Part shown: one piece after another, positions 36,565 to 45,369 of the stretch | How positions within the stretch are numbered: position 1 is the first letter of the stretch | Layout: the number at the start of each line of letters is the position of its first letter | NCBI GenBank assembly: GCA_964352735.1 | Contig: CAYGTC010000034.1 | Coordinates: forward strand, 1 to 46,167 | Length of the DNA: 46,167 nt | Origin: NORP309 sp964352735 | GTDB lineage: Bacteria; Pseudomonadota; Gammaproteobacteria; Xanthomonadales; Marinicellaceae | Reading direction: 5' to 3' | Position numbers and translations under genes: made by a program | The notes under the pieces: generated by a model | What the model was told of the DNA's origin: nothing | Database searches by the model: none | What the model saw: only the letters and a program-made list of their open reading frames with translations

Positions 36565-36990
36565 ATGAATAGAAACATAATACCATTATTACTAATAAGC
36601 TTGTTGATCAGCAGTGCCACTTGGGCCATTGACATTCATGAATTTGATACTGAGCAACAACGTTTGGATTATCAGCAACTCACAGAAGAATTGCGTTGTC
36701 TGGTGTGTCAAAATCAAAACATTGCTGATTCGGATGCCGGACTGGCCAAAGACTTGCGTAATGAGGTTGCCAAGCTGGTCAAACAAGGGCAAAATCAAAC
36801 ACAAATTACAGACTACCTGGTTGAGCGCTATGGCGATTTTATCAGGTATTCTCCACCCATGCGGCTCGACACCTTGGTTTTATGGGTCATGCCATTCATT
36901 GTGCTACTCGTTGCAGCAGTGATCGTGATCACCATCATCAGAAAAAACGGTCGTAAATCAGACGATAACAGCACACGGGAGCCATCATGA
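36565..36990 (+). CDS. ccmH: Cytochrome c maturation protein CcmH
   Basis: A 141-residue periplasmic thioreductase. The signal peptide is LLLISLLISSATWA. The family motif LRCLVCQNQNIADSDAGLAKDLR carries the CxxC, and one C-terminal membrane anchor follows (about 105-125). It represents only the short CcmH; the TPR part is the separate ccmI gene, which it overlaps by four bases. Confidence 0.95.
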   Translation: MNRNIIPLLLISLLISSATWAIDIHEFDTEQQRLDYQQLTEELRCLVCQNQNIADSDAGLAKDLRNEVAKLVKQGQNQTQITDYLVERYGDFIRYSPPMRLDTLVLWVMPFIVLLVAAVIVITIIRKNGRKSDDNSTREPS

Positions 36991-38150
36991 ATTTTTCTCT
37001 TCTCAGTGCATTCTTACTCATTTCTTTGGCAGGTTTATTGATTTTTTGGTGGCTATTTCGCCGCAGCAATAGTACACAAAAACACACACAGCAGTATTTG
37101 TTATCTGTTTTAAAGGACCAAACGCTGACAGATGAACAAAGGCAAGTTCATGAAAAACAATTGTCAGCCGCTTTGTTACAGAGCAAGCAAAACAAACAAG
37201 GTACATTCGTGTTGTTGATTGCGGTCTTAATGATTGCGCCAAGTTATGGGCTGTATTTATCACTGGGCAACCCTCAAGCAGTCGACTATATTCCACAAGC
37301 ACAAGCACAATCTCAAGCACCTCAAATGAGCATGCAAGATGCCATTAAAAGGCTAGAAGAAAGATTACAAGCCAATCCAAATGATCTTGATGGCCAAATA
37401 CTTTATGCACGCTCTCAATCCTCAATAAAAAATTATGCCAAAGCCGTCAGCGCTTACCGAAAGGCCAATGAAATCGCACCCAATGAACCCGTCATACTGA
37501 CAGAATTGGCCGAATCCATTGCTATGTTTAATAACAACCGCAGTTTTCTTGGAGAACCAGCAGAGTTATTACAAAAAGCGGTTGACCTAGATCAAACCAA
37601 TCAAAAAGCCTTATGGTTACTGGGCATGACCTTTTATGAGAAAAAGAATTTTGCCAAAACCAATGAACTGTGGAGTAACCTCAGCAATCTGATTACAGAT
37701 GAAAATGCCAAGGCACAACTTCAACAACAACTGAATGATGTCAGGAGCAAACTTGGCATTGATAACATAACACCATCTGAAGAATCTGTCAGTAAAAACC
37801 TGATCGACATTTCAATTGCAATAGATGAATTGTTATTACCCTCATTGGCAGGAAAGACGGCTCTATTGTATGTATACAGTAAAGCCACAGCCGGCATGCC
37901 AATGCCCATTGCAGTGGTCAGACAACCATTAAACGGCCAACAGGCATGGCCCATCACTGTTTCCCTATCTGATGTCAACAATTTGCAAGCACAAAGAAAA
38001 CTCAGTGATTTTGATCAAGTAACCATCGGCGCAAGAATCAGCTTCAGTGGACAAGCCCTCGCACAAGCTGGAGACCTACAAAGTGCTGAATTAAATGTCA
38101 CAATCGCAGGTAAAGATAAAATTGAATTAATCATTGATCAAGTCAAATAA
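36987..38150 (+). CDS. ccmI: Cytochrome c maturation protein CcmI
   Basis: A 387-residue apocytochrome chaperone. Two membrane helices (about 5-22 and 73-90) enclose a cytoplasmic loop (TDEQRQVHEKQLSAALL). The periplasmic TPR region includes RLEERLQANPNDLDGQILYARSQSSIKNYAKAVSAYRKANEIAP. The C-terminal part (TALLYVYSKATAGMPMPIAVVRQP...QVTIGARISFSGQA) is the CcmI/CycH beta domain. It is the last gene of the ccm run. Confidence 0.93.
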   Translation: MNFSLLSAFLLISLAGLLIFWWLFRRSNSTQKHTQQYLLSVLKDQTLTDEQRQVHEKQLSAALLQSKQNKQGTFVLLIAVLMIAPSYGLYLSLGNPQAVDYIPQAQAQSQAPQMSMQDAIKRLEERLQANPNDLDGQILYARSQSSIKNYAKAVSAYRKANEIAPNEPVILTELAESIAMFNNNRSFLGEPAELLQKAVDLDQTNQKALWLLGMTFYEKKNFAKTNELWSNLSNLITDENAKAQLQQQLNDVRSKLGIDNITPSEESVSKNLIDISIAIDELLLPSLAGKTALLYVYSKATAGMPMPIAVVRQPLNGQQAWPITVSLSDVNNLQAQRKLSDFDQVTIGARISFSGQALAQAGDLQSAELNVTIAGKDKIELIIDQVK

Positions 38151-38183
38151 ATGCCGACATATTCGAAGATTCTTTTGTAAAAT

Positions 38184-38207
38184 TGGCTCGATATATTATT
38201 CGAGCCT
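38184..38207 (+). terminator. Hairpin after ccmI
   Basis: GGCTCGA and TCGAGCC form a perfect 7-bp stem around an 8-base loop, 34 bases after the ccmI stop. The T run behind it is weak (TGCATTT), so termination may be partial. Confidence 0.45.
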
Positions 38208-38289
38208 GCATTTAAAATGAAATTTCTTTGAACTTCTGTTTTTTTTGCATTGTCCTAAACTCTGAACAACAACAAGAATGGAGAGAACA

Positions 38290-39018
38290 ATGTTTAAAAA
38301 AAGCGTCATACTCATATCAATGACAACACTTGCCTGCGCACAACCCACTTTTGACCCACTGGCAGAAGGCATAAAAAAACTGTCACCAAATGCCAATATT
38401 TCTACCGCACAACAATCACCAATTCACGGCCTTTCTGAAGTCACACTCAAAAATGCCACAGTCGAAGACCTTTATTACATGACCAATGATGGTAAATATT
38501 TAATACAAGGCAACATCATAGAGACCGAGAGTAAAGCCAATATTACTGAAAATCGTAAATCTGGCCTGCGAAAATCCATCGTTGATATTGCCAGAAAAGA
38601 CAAAAGCATCGATTTTTTCCCCGAGAAAATGAAACACAGAATTACCGTGTATACTGATATCGATTGTGGGTATTGTCGAAAATTACACAGCGAAATGAAA
38701 GACTACATTGATCTTGGCATTAGTATTTCTTATGTTTTTTGGCCTAGAGCAGGATTAAATTCCCCTTCATATAACAAAGCCGTGACTGCATGGTGTGCAG
38801 TTGACAAACAAGATGCCATGACCAGATCACAAAATGGCGAAGTTTTAGCACCCAAACAATGTGATAACCCCATTGAAGAACACTTTGTTTCAGGTCGTAA
38901 GATTGGCGTGAACGGCACGCCCAATATCGTCACAGATAATGGCCAATTGATACCAACTTACTTACCAGCACAAGTACTGTACCAAAGGCTTGAAGCCATG
39001 AGTGCTGCTACACCTTAA
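38290..39018 (+). CDS. dsbC: Periplasmic disulfide isomerase DsbC
   Basis: Protein disulfide isomerase and reductase. The ATG at 38290, preceded by GGAGAG, gives 242 residues with a short signal peptide (KKSVILISMTTLACA); the ATG at 38278 would absorb the ribosome site. The dimerisation domain shows VEDLYYMTNDGKYLIQGNIIE, the active site is DCGYCRKLH and the cis-Pro loop is GVNGTPNIV. Being next to the ccm operon fits a role in handling cytochrome c or other periplasmic thiols. It converges on the dehydrogenase gene across a hairpin. Confidence 0.95.
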   Translation: MFKKSVILISMTTLACAQPTFDPLAEGIKKLSPNANISTAQQSPIHGLSEVTLKNATVEDLYYMTNDGKYLIQGNIIETESKANITENRKSGLRKSIVDIARKDKSIDFFPEKMKHRITVYTDIDCGYCRKLHSEMKDYIDLGISISYVFWPRAGLNSPSYNKAVTAWCAVDKQDAMTRSQNGEVLAPKQCDNPIEEHFVSGRKIGVNGTPNIVTDNGQLIPTYLPAQVLYQRLEAMSAATP

Positions 39019-39032
39019 TAATTTTTACTAAA

Positions 39033-39075
39033 ATTGACGATGCCAGATCTACATCATATGACTGGCATCGTCAAT
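39033..39075. terminator. Bidirectional hairpin between dsbC and the FAD dehydrogenase gene
   Basis: A perfect 14-bp stem (ATTGACGATGCCAG with CTGGCATCGTCAAT) around a 15-base loop, placed between two convergent genes. A T-rich run follows it on the minus strand. Confidence 0.75.
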
Positions 39076-39081
39076 AATGAC

Positions 39082-40470
39082 TTAAATCAATTTTCCAGGA
39101 TTTAATCTGTTTTTTGGATCAAATACCTGCTTTATGCCTTTGAGTAACTGTAATTCTTGTTCACTTCTAGAGTAATGTAAAAACGGTTTCTTTATCATCC
39201 CGACACCATGCTCAGCAGAAATACTGCCCTGCATGTCCTGTATTAATCCATAAACATGTTTGTTCACTTGCTCACAAACCAATTTAAACTCATCAATACT
39301 CAAAGATTCGGGCTTAATAATATTGAGATGTAAATTACCATCACCTATGTGGCCAAATGACACCAATTCAAAATCTGGGTAATGTTGACTGACAATCACC
39401 TCTAAACGATTCATGAACTCTGGCACTCTGGAAACTTTAACCGAAATATCATTTTTATACGGCGAATGATGAGCTATTGATTCACTGATGCCTTCTCGGT
39501 ATTGCCAAAATTGCTCTACCTGATCCAGTGATTGACTGATCAAACCATCAATAATGTCACCCTGCTTCATGCCTTTTTCAAATACTTCCATGACAGCTTG
39601 TTCAGATTGCCCCTGCTCATTATCGAATTCACATAAAACATAACATGGAGCAGCTTGATCGAATGGGTGATCTAACCCTCGATGGGCACAAACATGTTGA
39701 ACTGCAATTTCAGTAAAAAACTCATAAGCCGAAAGCTGTAGCTGGCTTTTAGCTAAACTGAAAACCCGCATCACTGCATCCAAGGATGATAAAGCCAATA
39801 GCATCACACTTTGTGTTTTTGGCACTTGCACCAGCTGCATGGTTGCCTCAACAATGATCCCCAGTGTTCCCTCTGAACCAATCATCAAATGTCGCAAATC
39901 ATAACCTGTAGCATTCTTGACCAGTCCTTGGTTTAAATTGAGCACTTCACCACTGGCGGTCACGACTTTCAAACCCAGAACATAATCTCTGGTCATGCCA
40001 TACCTTAAAACCCTAATGCCACCAGCGTTGGTAGCAATATTGCCCCCAATATGGCTAGAGCCACTGGAAGCAAAGTCGACAGGATAAAACAACCCTTGTT
40101 CTTGTGCATAATTTTGCAACTGTTCAGTAATCACACCTGCTTGTACCGTTACTTGGCAGTCATCTCGATTAAAAGATAAAATCTGTCGCATCTTTTCTAG
40201 TGATACAACAAATTCGTCATTGCTTGCAACAGCGCCACCACTGTAACCAGTTCTTCCCCCTGAAGGGACAATATCAAATTGTAAATCATTGGATAATTTA
40301 ACTATTTTTTGCACCTCTTCAACCGATTTGGGGAACAATATTGCAGATGCTTTAACTTTATTAAAGCGCGTCCAATCCTGTCCATATGACTCAAGCTCAT
40401 CAGGTTGTATTGAATAGTGCAAATCACTAATATTGTGTTTTAATTCATTAATAATTTCAGTTACATTCAT
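39082..40470 (-). CDS. FAD-linked D-2-hydroxyglutarate dehydrogenase (GlcD/D2HGDH family)
   Basis: A 462-residue PCMH-type flavoprotein that oxidises a D-2-hydroxyacid. The FAD-binding region is IVPSGGRTGYSGGAVASND and FASSGSSHIGGNIATNAGGIRVLRYG; the C-terminal metal/substrate region has SFGHIGDGNLHLNI and ISAEHGVGMIKK. The gene diverges from serA with only 45 bases between starts. In Pseudomonas the same pairing (PA0317/PA0316) reflects D-2-hydroxyglutarate, made by SerA from 2-oxoglutarate, being recycled by this dehydrogenase. Context therefore favours D-2-hydroxyglutarate over D-lactate or glycolate as substrate; no GlcE/GlcF partner genes are present. Confidence 0.87.
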   Translation of the reverse strand: MNVTEIINELKHNISDLHYSIQPDELESYGQDWTRFNKVKASAILFPKSVEEVQKIVKLSNDLQFDIVPSGGRTGYSGGAVASNDEFVVSLEKMRQILSFNRDDCQVTVQAGVITEQLQNYAQEQGLFYPVDFASSGSSHIGGNIATNAGGIRVLRYGMTRDYVLGLKVVTASGEVLNLNQGLVKNATGYDLRHLMIGSEGTLGIIVEATMQLVQVPKTQSVMLLALSSLDAVMRVFSLAKSQLQLSAYEFFTEIAVQHVCAHRGLDHPFDQAAPCYVLCEFDNEQGQSEQAVMEVFEKGMKQGDIIDGLISQSLDQVEQFWQYREGISESIAHHSPYKNDISVKVSRVPEFMNRLEVIVSQHYPDFELVSFGHIGDGNLHLNIIKPESLSIDEFKLVCEQVNKHVYGLIQDMQGSISAEHGVGMIKKPFLHYSRSEQELQLLKGIKQVFDPKNRLNPGKLI

Positions 40471-40515
40471 CAGTTGTTACAATAGCCCACTCTAAAAGTT
40501 CAATTATCGAAGATT

Positions 40516-41751
40516 ATGAGTAAACTGTCATTAAGTAAAGACAAAATTAAAGTAGTTTTATTAGAAGGAGTGCATCCTTTAGCAGAACAAGCCTTCAGAA
40601 ATGATGGATATGACAACGTACACTATATCAAAACTTCACCAGAACCTGAAACGTTAAAAACCCTATTGGCAGACACGCACATTCTGGGCATCAGATCCAG
40701 AACTCAAATTGACGAAGATATTCTTGCCTCCTGCACAAAGCTCATGGCCATTGGTACTTTTTGTATTGGCACCAACCAAATCAATTTAACTTCAGCCAAA
40801 AGTTTGGGTATTCCAGTTTTCAACGCACCTTTCTCTAATACACGTTCTGTTGCTGAACTGGTTTTGGCTGAGATCATTTTCTTAATGCGTGGTATCCCGA
40901 CAAAAAATGCGGCTGCTCACAGAGGCCAGTGGCTTAAAACTGCAGAGAGCTCATTCGAAATCAGAGGCAAAAAACTTGGCATTGTTGGCTTTGGTCACAT
41001 CGGATCACAGTTGAGTATTTTGGCCGAATCACTGGGTATGCACGTATTTTTTTACGACATTGAAAACAAATTACCACTGGGTAACGCACAAAACACAACC
41101 TCATTGAATGAGCTGTTATCTAAAGTTGACGTATTGACCCTACATGTACCAGCCACAGCAGAAACAGAAAACATGATCGGTAAAGCACAATTCGATTTAA
41201 TGAAACCTGGCAGTTATTTAATCAATGCATCGCGCGGCAATATTGTGGTCATTGAAGACCTCATTGCAGCATTAGATTCGCATAAAATTGCTGGTGCAGC
41301 CCTTGATGTTTTCCCTGAAGAACCCAGCAGTAATGAGCATCCCTTCATATCACAATTAACACAATACGACCAAGTCATCATCACTCCACATATAGGTGGT
41401 AGCACACAAGAAGCACAGATCAATATTGCCAAAGAAGTCAGCCAAAAGTTGATCAAGTATTCAAATAATGGCACCACATCATCGGCGGTTAACTTCCCTC
41501 AGGTATCCTTGCCCGAAATCAGCGGTGAGCAAAGCCGTATCATGCACATTCATACAAACAAACCCGGTATTCTGGAAAAGATCAATCACGTTTTTGCTTC
41601 ACAGAACATGAATATTGCAGCCTTACATTTACAAACATCTGGTGATATTGGCTACGTTATCATGGATGTAAACTGCAATGATGTGAGCGATGTGAAATCA
41701 CAGTTATCATCCATAGAAGGAACTGTGCGTGTGAGAGTACTACACGGTTAA
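40516..41751 (+). CDS. serA: D-3-phosphoglycerate dehydrogenase
   Basis: First enzyme of serine synthesis, oxidising 3-phosphoglycerate with NAD. The 411 residues match E. coli SerA (410). It shows IGIRSRTQIDEDIL-like GIRSRTQ, the nucleotide loop LGIVGFGHIGSQLSILAESLGM, catalytic Arg in INASRGNIVV and His in TPHIGGST. A C-terminal ACT domain (MHIHTNKPGILEKINHVFASQNMNIAAL, about 335-410) suggests serine feedback inhibition. It diverges from the D-2-hydroxyglutarate dehydrogenase gene and is followed 21 bases later by the YeiH-like gene. Confidence 0.97.
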   Translation: MSKLSLSKDKIKVVLLEGVHPLAEQAFRNDGYDNVHYIKTSPEPETLKTLLADTHILGIRSRTQIDEDILASCTKLMAIGTFCIGTNQINLTSAKSLGIPVFNAPFSNTRSVAELVLAEIIFLMRGIPTKNAAAHRGQWLKTAESSFEIRGKKLGIVGFGHIGSQLSILAESLGMHVFFYDIENKLPLGNAQNTTSLNELLSKVDVLTLHVPATAETENMIGKAQFDLMKPGSYLINASRGNIVVIEDLIAALDSHKIAGAALDVFPEEPSSNEHPFISQLTQYDQVIITPHIGGSTQEAQINIAKEVSQKLIKYSNNGTTSSAVNFPQVSLPEISGEQSRIMHIHTNKPGILEKINHVFASQNMNIAALHLQTSGDIGYVIMDVNCNDVSDVKSQLSSIEGTVRVRVLHG

Positions 41752-41772
41752 TAACAAATCTTATCATAATTA

Positions 41773-42789
41773 ATGAATAAAACATTACTCAATAAAACTT
41801 ATGGTGTCTTACTGGTAAGCTTTGTAGCTGTATGTGCAACTTTAATAGCCCAAACAGATTATGTTAAAAGTTTTGCCATCAGCCCATTGATTATTGGGAT
41901 TTTACTGGGCATCGTTCTTGCCAACAGCATCTGTCAGTACATTCCTGATGCCTGGCGCACAGGTATACAATTCTCTGCTAAAACCCTACTGCGCATAGCC
42001 ATCGTTTTTTATGGATTCAGAATCACTTTTCAAGACGTACAATTCATTGGTCTTGAAGGCATAATCATAGCCACAATAATGCTTGCCAGCACCATGATTT
42101 TAGGCGTATTAATTGGAATTAAATTACTAAAAATTGATCGCGATACAGCTTTATTGGTCGCCTCAGGAAGTGCTGTGTGCGGCGCTGCAGCAGTATTGGC
42201 TACAGAAGAGGTATTGAAGTCCGAAGCACACAAAACAGCCATCGCCATTGCTACAGTGGTGCTGTTTGGTACCATTTCTATGTTTTTGTATCCTGTTCTT
42301 TACAAATCAGGTTTATTGAACATGGATGCCAGTCAATACGGATTGTATGTGGGTGGCAGTGTACACGAAGTTGCTCAAGTGGTTGCTGCAGGCAGTGCAG
42401 TTGATGCCAATGCCAGTGATTCAGCAGTGATTGTCAAGATGACCAGAGTAATTATGCTGGCTCCGATGCTATTGATACTAGGCTTCAGCCTGACACAAAT
42501 GAAATCCAATAATCTTAAATGTAAACCAAAACTGGTTGTCCCATGGTTTGCGGTTTTATTTATTGTCATGATTGCCTTTAATTCATTACAACTGATACCA
42601 GAATCAATTGTTTCAAAAATTAACATCATAGATACATTTTTATTGACCATGGCCATGACAGCATTGGGCATGGGGACTCATGTCTCCAAATTTAAACAGT
42701 CTGGAATCCGACCAGTTATATTGGCTTTTATTTTATGCTTGTGGTTGATGGGATGTGGTTATTTCATGACCCATTTGATTACCAATTAA
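41773..42789 (+). CDS. YeiH/UPF0324 family membrane protein (putative sulfate exporter family)
   Basis: A 338-residue membrane protein with about ten helices. Family stretches are LIIGILLGIVLANS, LRIAIVFYGFRITFQD, LLVASGSAVCGAAAVLATEEVLKSE and YVGGSVHEVAQVVAAG, with TALGMGTHVSKFKQSG near the C-terminus. The transported compound is not established; the sulfate label is a database family name. It probably shares a transcript with serA (21-base gap). Confidence 0.9.
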   Translation: MNKTLLNKTYGVLLVSFVAVCATLIAQTDYVKSFAISPLIIGILLGIVLANSICQYIPDAWRTGIQFSAKTLLRIAIVFYGFRITFQDVQFIGLEGIIIATIMLASTMILGVLIGIKLLKIDRDTALLVASGSAVCGAAAVLATEEVLKSEAHKTAIAIATVVLFGTISMFLYPVLYKSGLLNMDASQYGLYVGGSVHEVAQVVAAGSAVDANASDSAVIVKMTRVIMLAPMLLILGFSLTQMKSNNLKCKPKLVVPWFAVLFIVMIAFNSLQLIPESIVSKINIIDTFLLTMAMTALGMGTHVSKFKQSGIRPVILAFILCLWLMGCGYFMTHLITN

Positions 42790-42834
42790 TCAGTATATTG
42801 TAGAGGTTTATATTTAAACCATACAATATACTGA
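42790..42834. terminator. Long AT-rich hairpin between yeiH-like and Sel1-like genes
   Basis: TCAGTATATTGTA pairs perfectly with TACAATATACTGA, with an inner GGTTTA/TAAACC stem. It directly abuts the yeiH-like stop and separates two convergent genes, so a bidirectional terminator is likely despite the low GC content. Confidence 0.7.
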
Positions 42835-42859
42835 ACATTATCATTAGTAAAAAATATAT

Positions 42860-43354
42860 TTATTTATGATTATTTAAATCTGCCAGATATTTATTGCGAT
42901 GATTGCCAAGTTTATTGTCGTAGTGTTTTTTAAGATCTTGCAACTCAATTTTTGCTATGGCTTTTTGTTCCTCATTTAAGGTTTTTGCAAATTTTTTCAA
43001 TAATTCTGCACTGTGGTCAATGGGTTCATCCAATAATTGTAACCACGCATAGCCAGATACCAATTCTTTTTGCTCAAAGTGTACCAGTGCAACCAAATAT
43101 TTAGACATCTCATTGCCTAATTTAGCTGATTTTTTGAAGTATTGCATTGCATCGGTTAATGAACCATCTTGATAGGCCTGTAAACCTTGTGTTAAAAATT
43201 TCATGCCAGTTTTCATCTTTCGATCAGTGTTATAACTGAGATAATGGTTGCCATTATTTTGAAAACCATTCGATAAAAAACCATTACCACCAGTAGTCAT
43301 TGCTGATGCTGAAAATGATGATAAAACAATCAATAGTGCTGTTATTTTTTTCAT
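42860..43354 (-). CDS. Secreted Sel1/TPR-like small protein
   Basis: Starting at ATG 43354, preceded by AGAGGAA, gives 164 residues with a signal peptide (MKKITALLIVLSSFSASA). The longer frame to 43480 has no signal and a poor start. The mature part opens with a Gly/Asn-rich segment (TTGGNGFLSNGFQNNGNHYL), then one Sel1/TPR-like repeat (DAMQYFKKSAKLGNEMSKYLVALVHFEQKELVSGYAWLQLL) and a charged helical tail. It is probably periplasmic and involved in protein contacts; the function is unknown. No operon partner is present. Confidence 0.7.
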   Translation of the reverse strand: MKKITALLIVLSSFSASAMTTGGNGFLSNGFQNNGNHYLSYNTDRKMKTGMKFLTQGLQAYQDGSLTDAMQYFKKSAKLGNEMSKYLVALVHFEQKELVSGYAWLQLLDEPIDHSAELLKKFAKTLNEEQKAIAKIELQDLKKHYDNKLGNHRNKYLADLNNHK

Positions 43355-44065
43355 AAAAATTCCTCTGTCATTAAAAATTATACAAGTCAAAAAATCTCCT
43401 TGTATTATATACGAAAGAAACTCAACTTTTTTTCTTTCATTTGTTTGAATAATATTTTGAATTGATGTTTTCCATGTCAATATGCTCGGCTTTGATCATT
43501 GCTCACATATAGATCAGCTATTCAGATTTGCCTAGCCTTAATATTATAACATCAACCCATAAAAATGACAGCCATGGAAGATCATTATAAAAGAGGCCTT
43601 TGCTCGATTCGTGAATGAGGATAAAAAGCTTAAAAAAGCATCCTGGCTCGAATATTTAATCACATCGACAGAAATTAAATGTCATCTTTTAATAACAAAA
43701 GTTTATATAAATCACATGAAAATCCAGTTTGCACCTGAATGATTTTATGAAAAAAATAGCAAAGTAAGTTGGATAAAGATTCTTGGCTATTTTCCCCTAG
43801 ACTCGATTCTATAATATCATATCTGAATCAGCGCTTTTTTATCCAGCACTGACCTTTTTGCATCAAGTTACTTGGGTCTTTGTATTATTAATGTGATAGA
43901 ATTCCTATTTATAGGCCTACCAAAAAAATGACTTCAGACTAATACAAGGAAATTAATTTTTACAAAATTACTCACAAATTCAACACACATGCTTCAGTAA
44001 GATGACTCTCTTAAATTGATCTGTCCAATCAAATCTGTTGTTTTAATACTTTTAGGAAATAATTG
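43355..44065. other. Gene-poor, decayed mobile-element zone
   Basis: No convincing gene is seen in about 700 bases. 43593-43766 is a degenerate copy of the dispersed repeat family (separate entry). The remainder is AT-rich and has no recognised RNA gene. The upstream region of the beta-helix gene (43980-44065) should contain its promoter, but no strong -35/-10 pair stands out. Confidence 0.5.
43593..43766 (+). repeat. Degenerate element related to the 45370-45584 MITE
   Basis: It begins GAGGCCTTTGC, resembling the MITE end GAGACCTCTGC. It then shares the core GGCTCGAATATTTAATCACA (43645 on) and, further on, CACCTGAATGATTTTATGAA plus a run of A. The spacing between blocks differs from the MITE, so it is a relative and not a direct copy. 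No transposase frame survives and no matching right end was found immediately downstream. Confidence 0.55.
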
Positions 44066-45294
44066 ATGAAAAAAACCATACCATTTTTTTAGTAATTTTA
44101 CTGATTTTTTTTATACTCTCACCTTCATTTGCCATCACCATTTATGTTGATCAATTCACAGGCGATGACAGCAACGATGGTCTGAGTCCGGCAACAGCCG
44201 TTGCAACCATTACTCAAGCCAGTGACATTAATACCGCAGGTGATACCATCAACATTGCAGCAGGCAGGTACAGTGTCAGCAATGGCGAAGACATGCCCAT
44301 TTTTTTTCGCGGCAGCATCATCCTTGAGGGTGCTGGAGCACAAGAAACCCTTTTAGATGGTGAAGAAATGTTCAAAATCATGCAAATATTGGGTGAAGAT
44401 GGCGACATACAGATCAACAACTTAGCCATTATTAACGGCGATAATCCCTCTGGTGCAGGCCTGATTGTAACCAACGCCAACAGTCTAGAAATCACCAACT
44501 GTCGATTCGATAACAATAATTCCAGTATCGGCGGCGGTGTGACCATATTTGCCATTGATGAAACCACCATCGATAACTGTCAATTTGATGGCAATAATGC
44601 CAGCGTTGGAGCTGCAATTCAATACCAAACTGAAAATAAGGCAGTTGTCAGAATGGACATCACCAACTCAACCTTCAGCAACAATACTGGCAGCTTCGGT
44701 AGTGCAATTCAATTTCAAGCTTCTGTGATGAACTTACTCACCGTTGATCGCTGTCAATTCATCGATAATCAAGGCAGTTTCTCCACTGCATCTCTCAACT
44801 TTGATAGTTTAGCCAAAAGCAATACAGCCCAAATCACCAACTCTTTATTCATTAACAACACCACCGCATTGAGCACCATTGAAGGTAATCTCAATGTCAT
44901 TAACAATACTTTTGTCAACAACCGAACTGCATTAATAGCAAGCGCGAATGTTAAGGTGGTAAACTCATTATTTTGGAACAATCAATCAAACATCCAAGGC
45001 ACAGACGGAGTGGTGTCATTTTCTTTGGTTGAAGATTTAGACATTGATGGTTACATTGATGGTGGCAGCAACATTGACCTTGACCCGCTATTGAATGATG
45101 ATTTTAGAATCTCCGTTAACTCTCCTGCCATAGACATGGGTGATGACAGTGCAATTGACACACTAGGACTAATCATGGACATCGACGGCAAGCCACGAAA
45201 ATTTGATCGATTGATGCTCAATCGACCCGAGGGCATTGTAGACATTGGTGCCAACGAAATAGACGACTTAATATTTATGAATGATTTTGAATAA
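44066..45294 (+). CDS. Secreted beta-helix protein with frameshift in the signal peptide
   Basis: ATG 44066 starts MKKTIPFF and then meets TAG at 44090, within a run of seven T (44084-44090). With eight T the frame continues as LVILLIFFILSPSFA, a complete signal peptide, into TIYVDQFTGDDSNDGLSPATAVATITQA, the N-terminus typical of DUF1565/choice-of-anchor-Q proteins, and on to the stop at 45294. The downstream frame is open without interruption; its first ATG is 44293 (333 residues). The body has repeated right-handed beta-helix rungs (ITNCRFDNNNSSIGGGV, IDNCQFDGNN, ITNSTFSNNTG, VDRCQFIDNQGS) and ends with a DIGANEID segment and IFMNDFE. This is a frameshifted gene, a homopolymer sequencing error, or a phase-variable gene. 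The role of the protein is unknown. Confidence 0.7.
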
Positions 45295-45319
45295 CGGCAC
45301 AATATAACCGGAAAGCTTA

Positions 45320-45336
45320 ACTTATACAGAGGCCTC
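45320..45336 (+). repeat. Orphan terminal-inverted-repeat-like sequence
   Basis: ACTTATACAGAGGCCTC differs from the right end of the nearby MITE (AGTTATGCAGAGGTCTC) at three positions. It lies 26 bases after the beta-helix stop and faces the same way as a right end, so it may be the remaining end of an older element. Confidence 0.45.
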
Positions 45337-45369
45337 ATTATATGATTAAAACCAGCATATTCATTTACT

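Noticed and set aside
43355..43480. Longer N-terminus for the Sel1-like protein
   Set aside because: The downstream ATG at 43354 has a good ribosome site and starts a signal peptide; the upstream part has neither.
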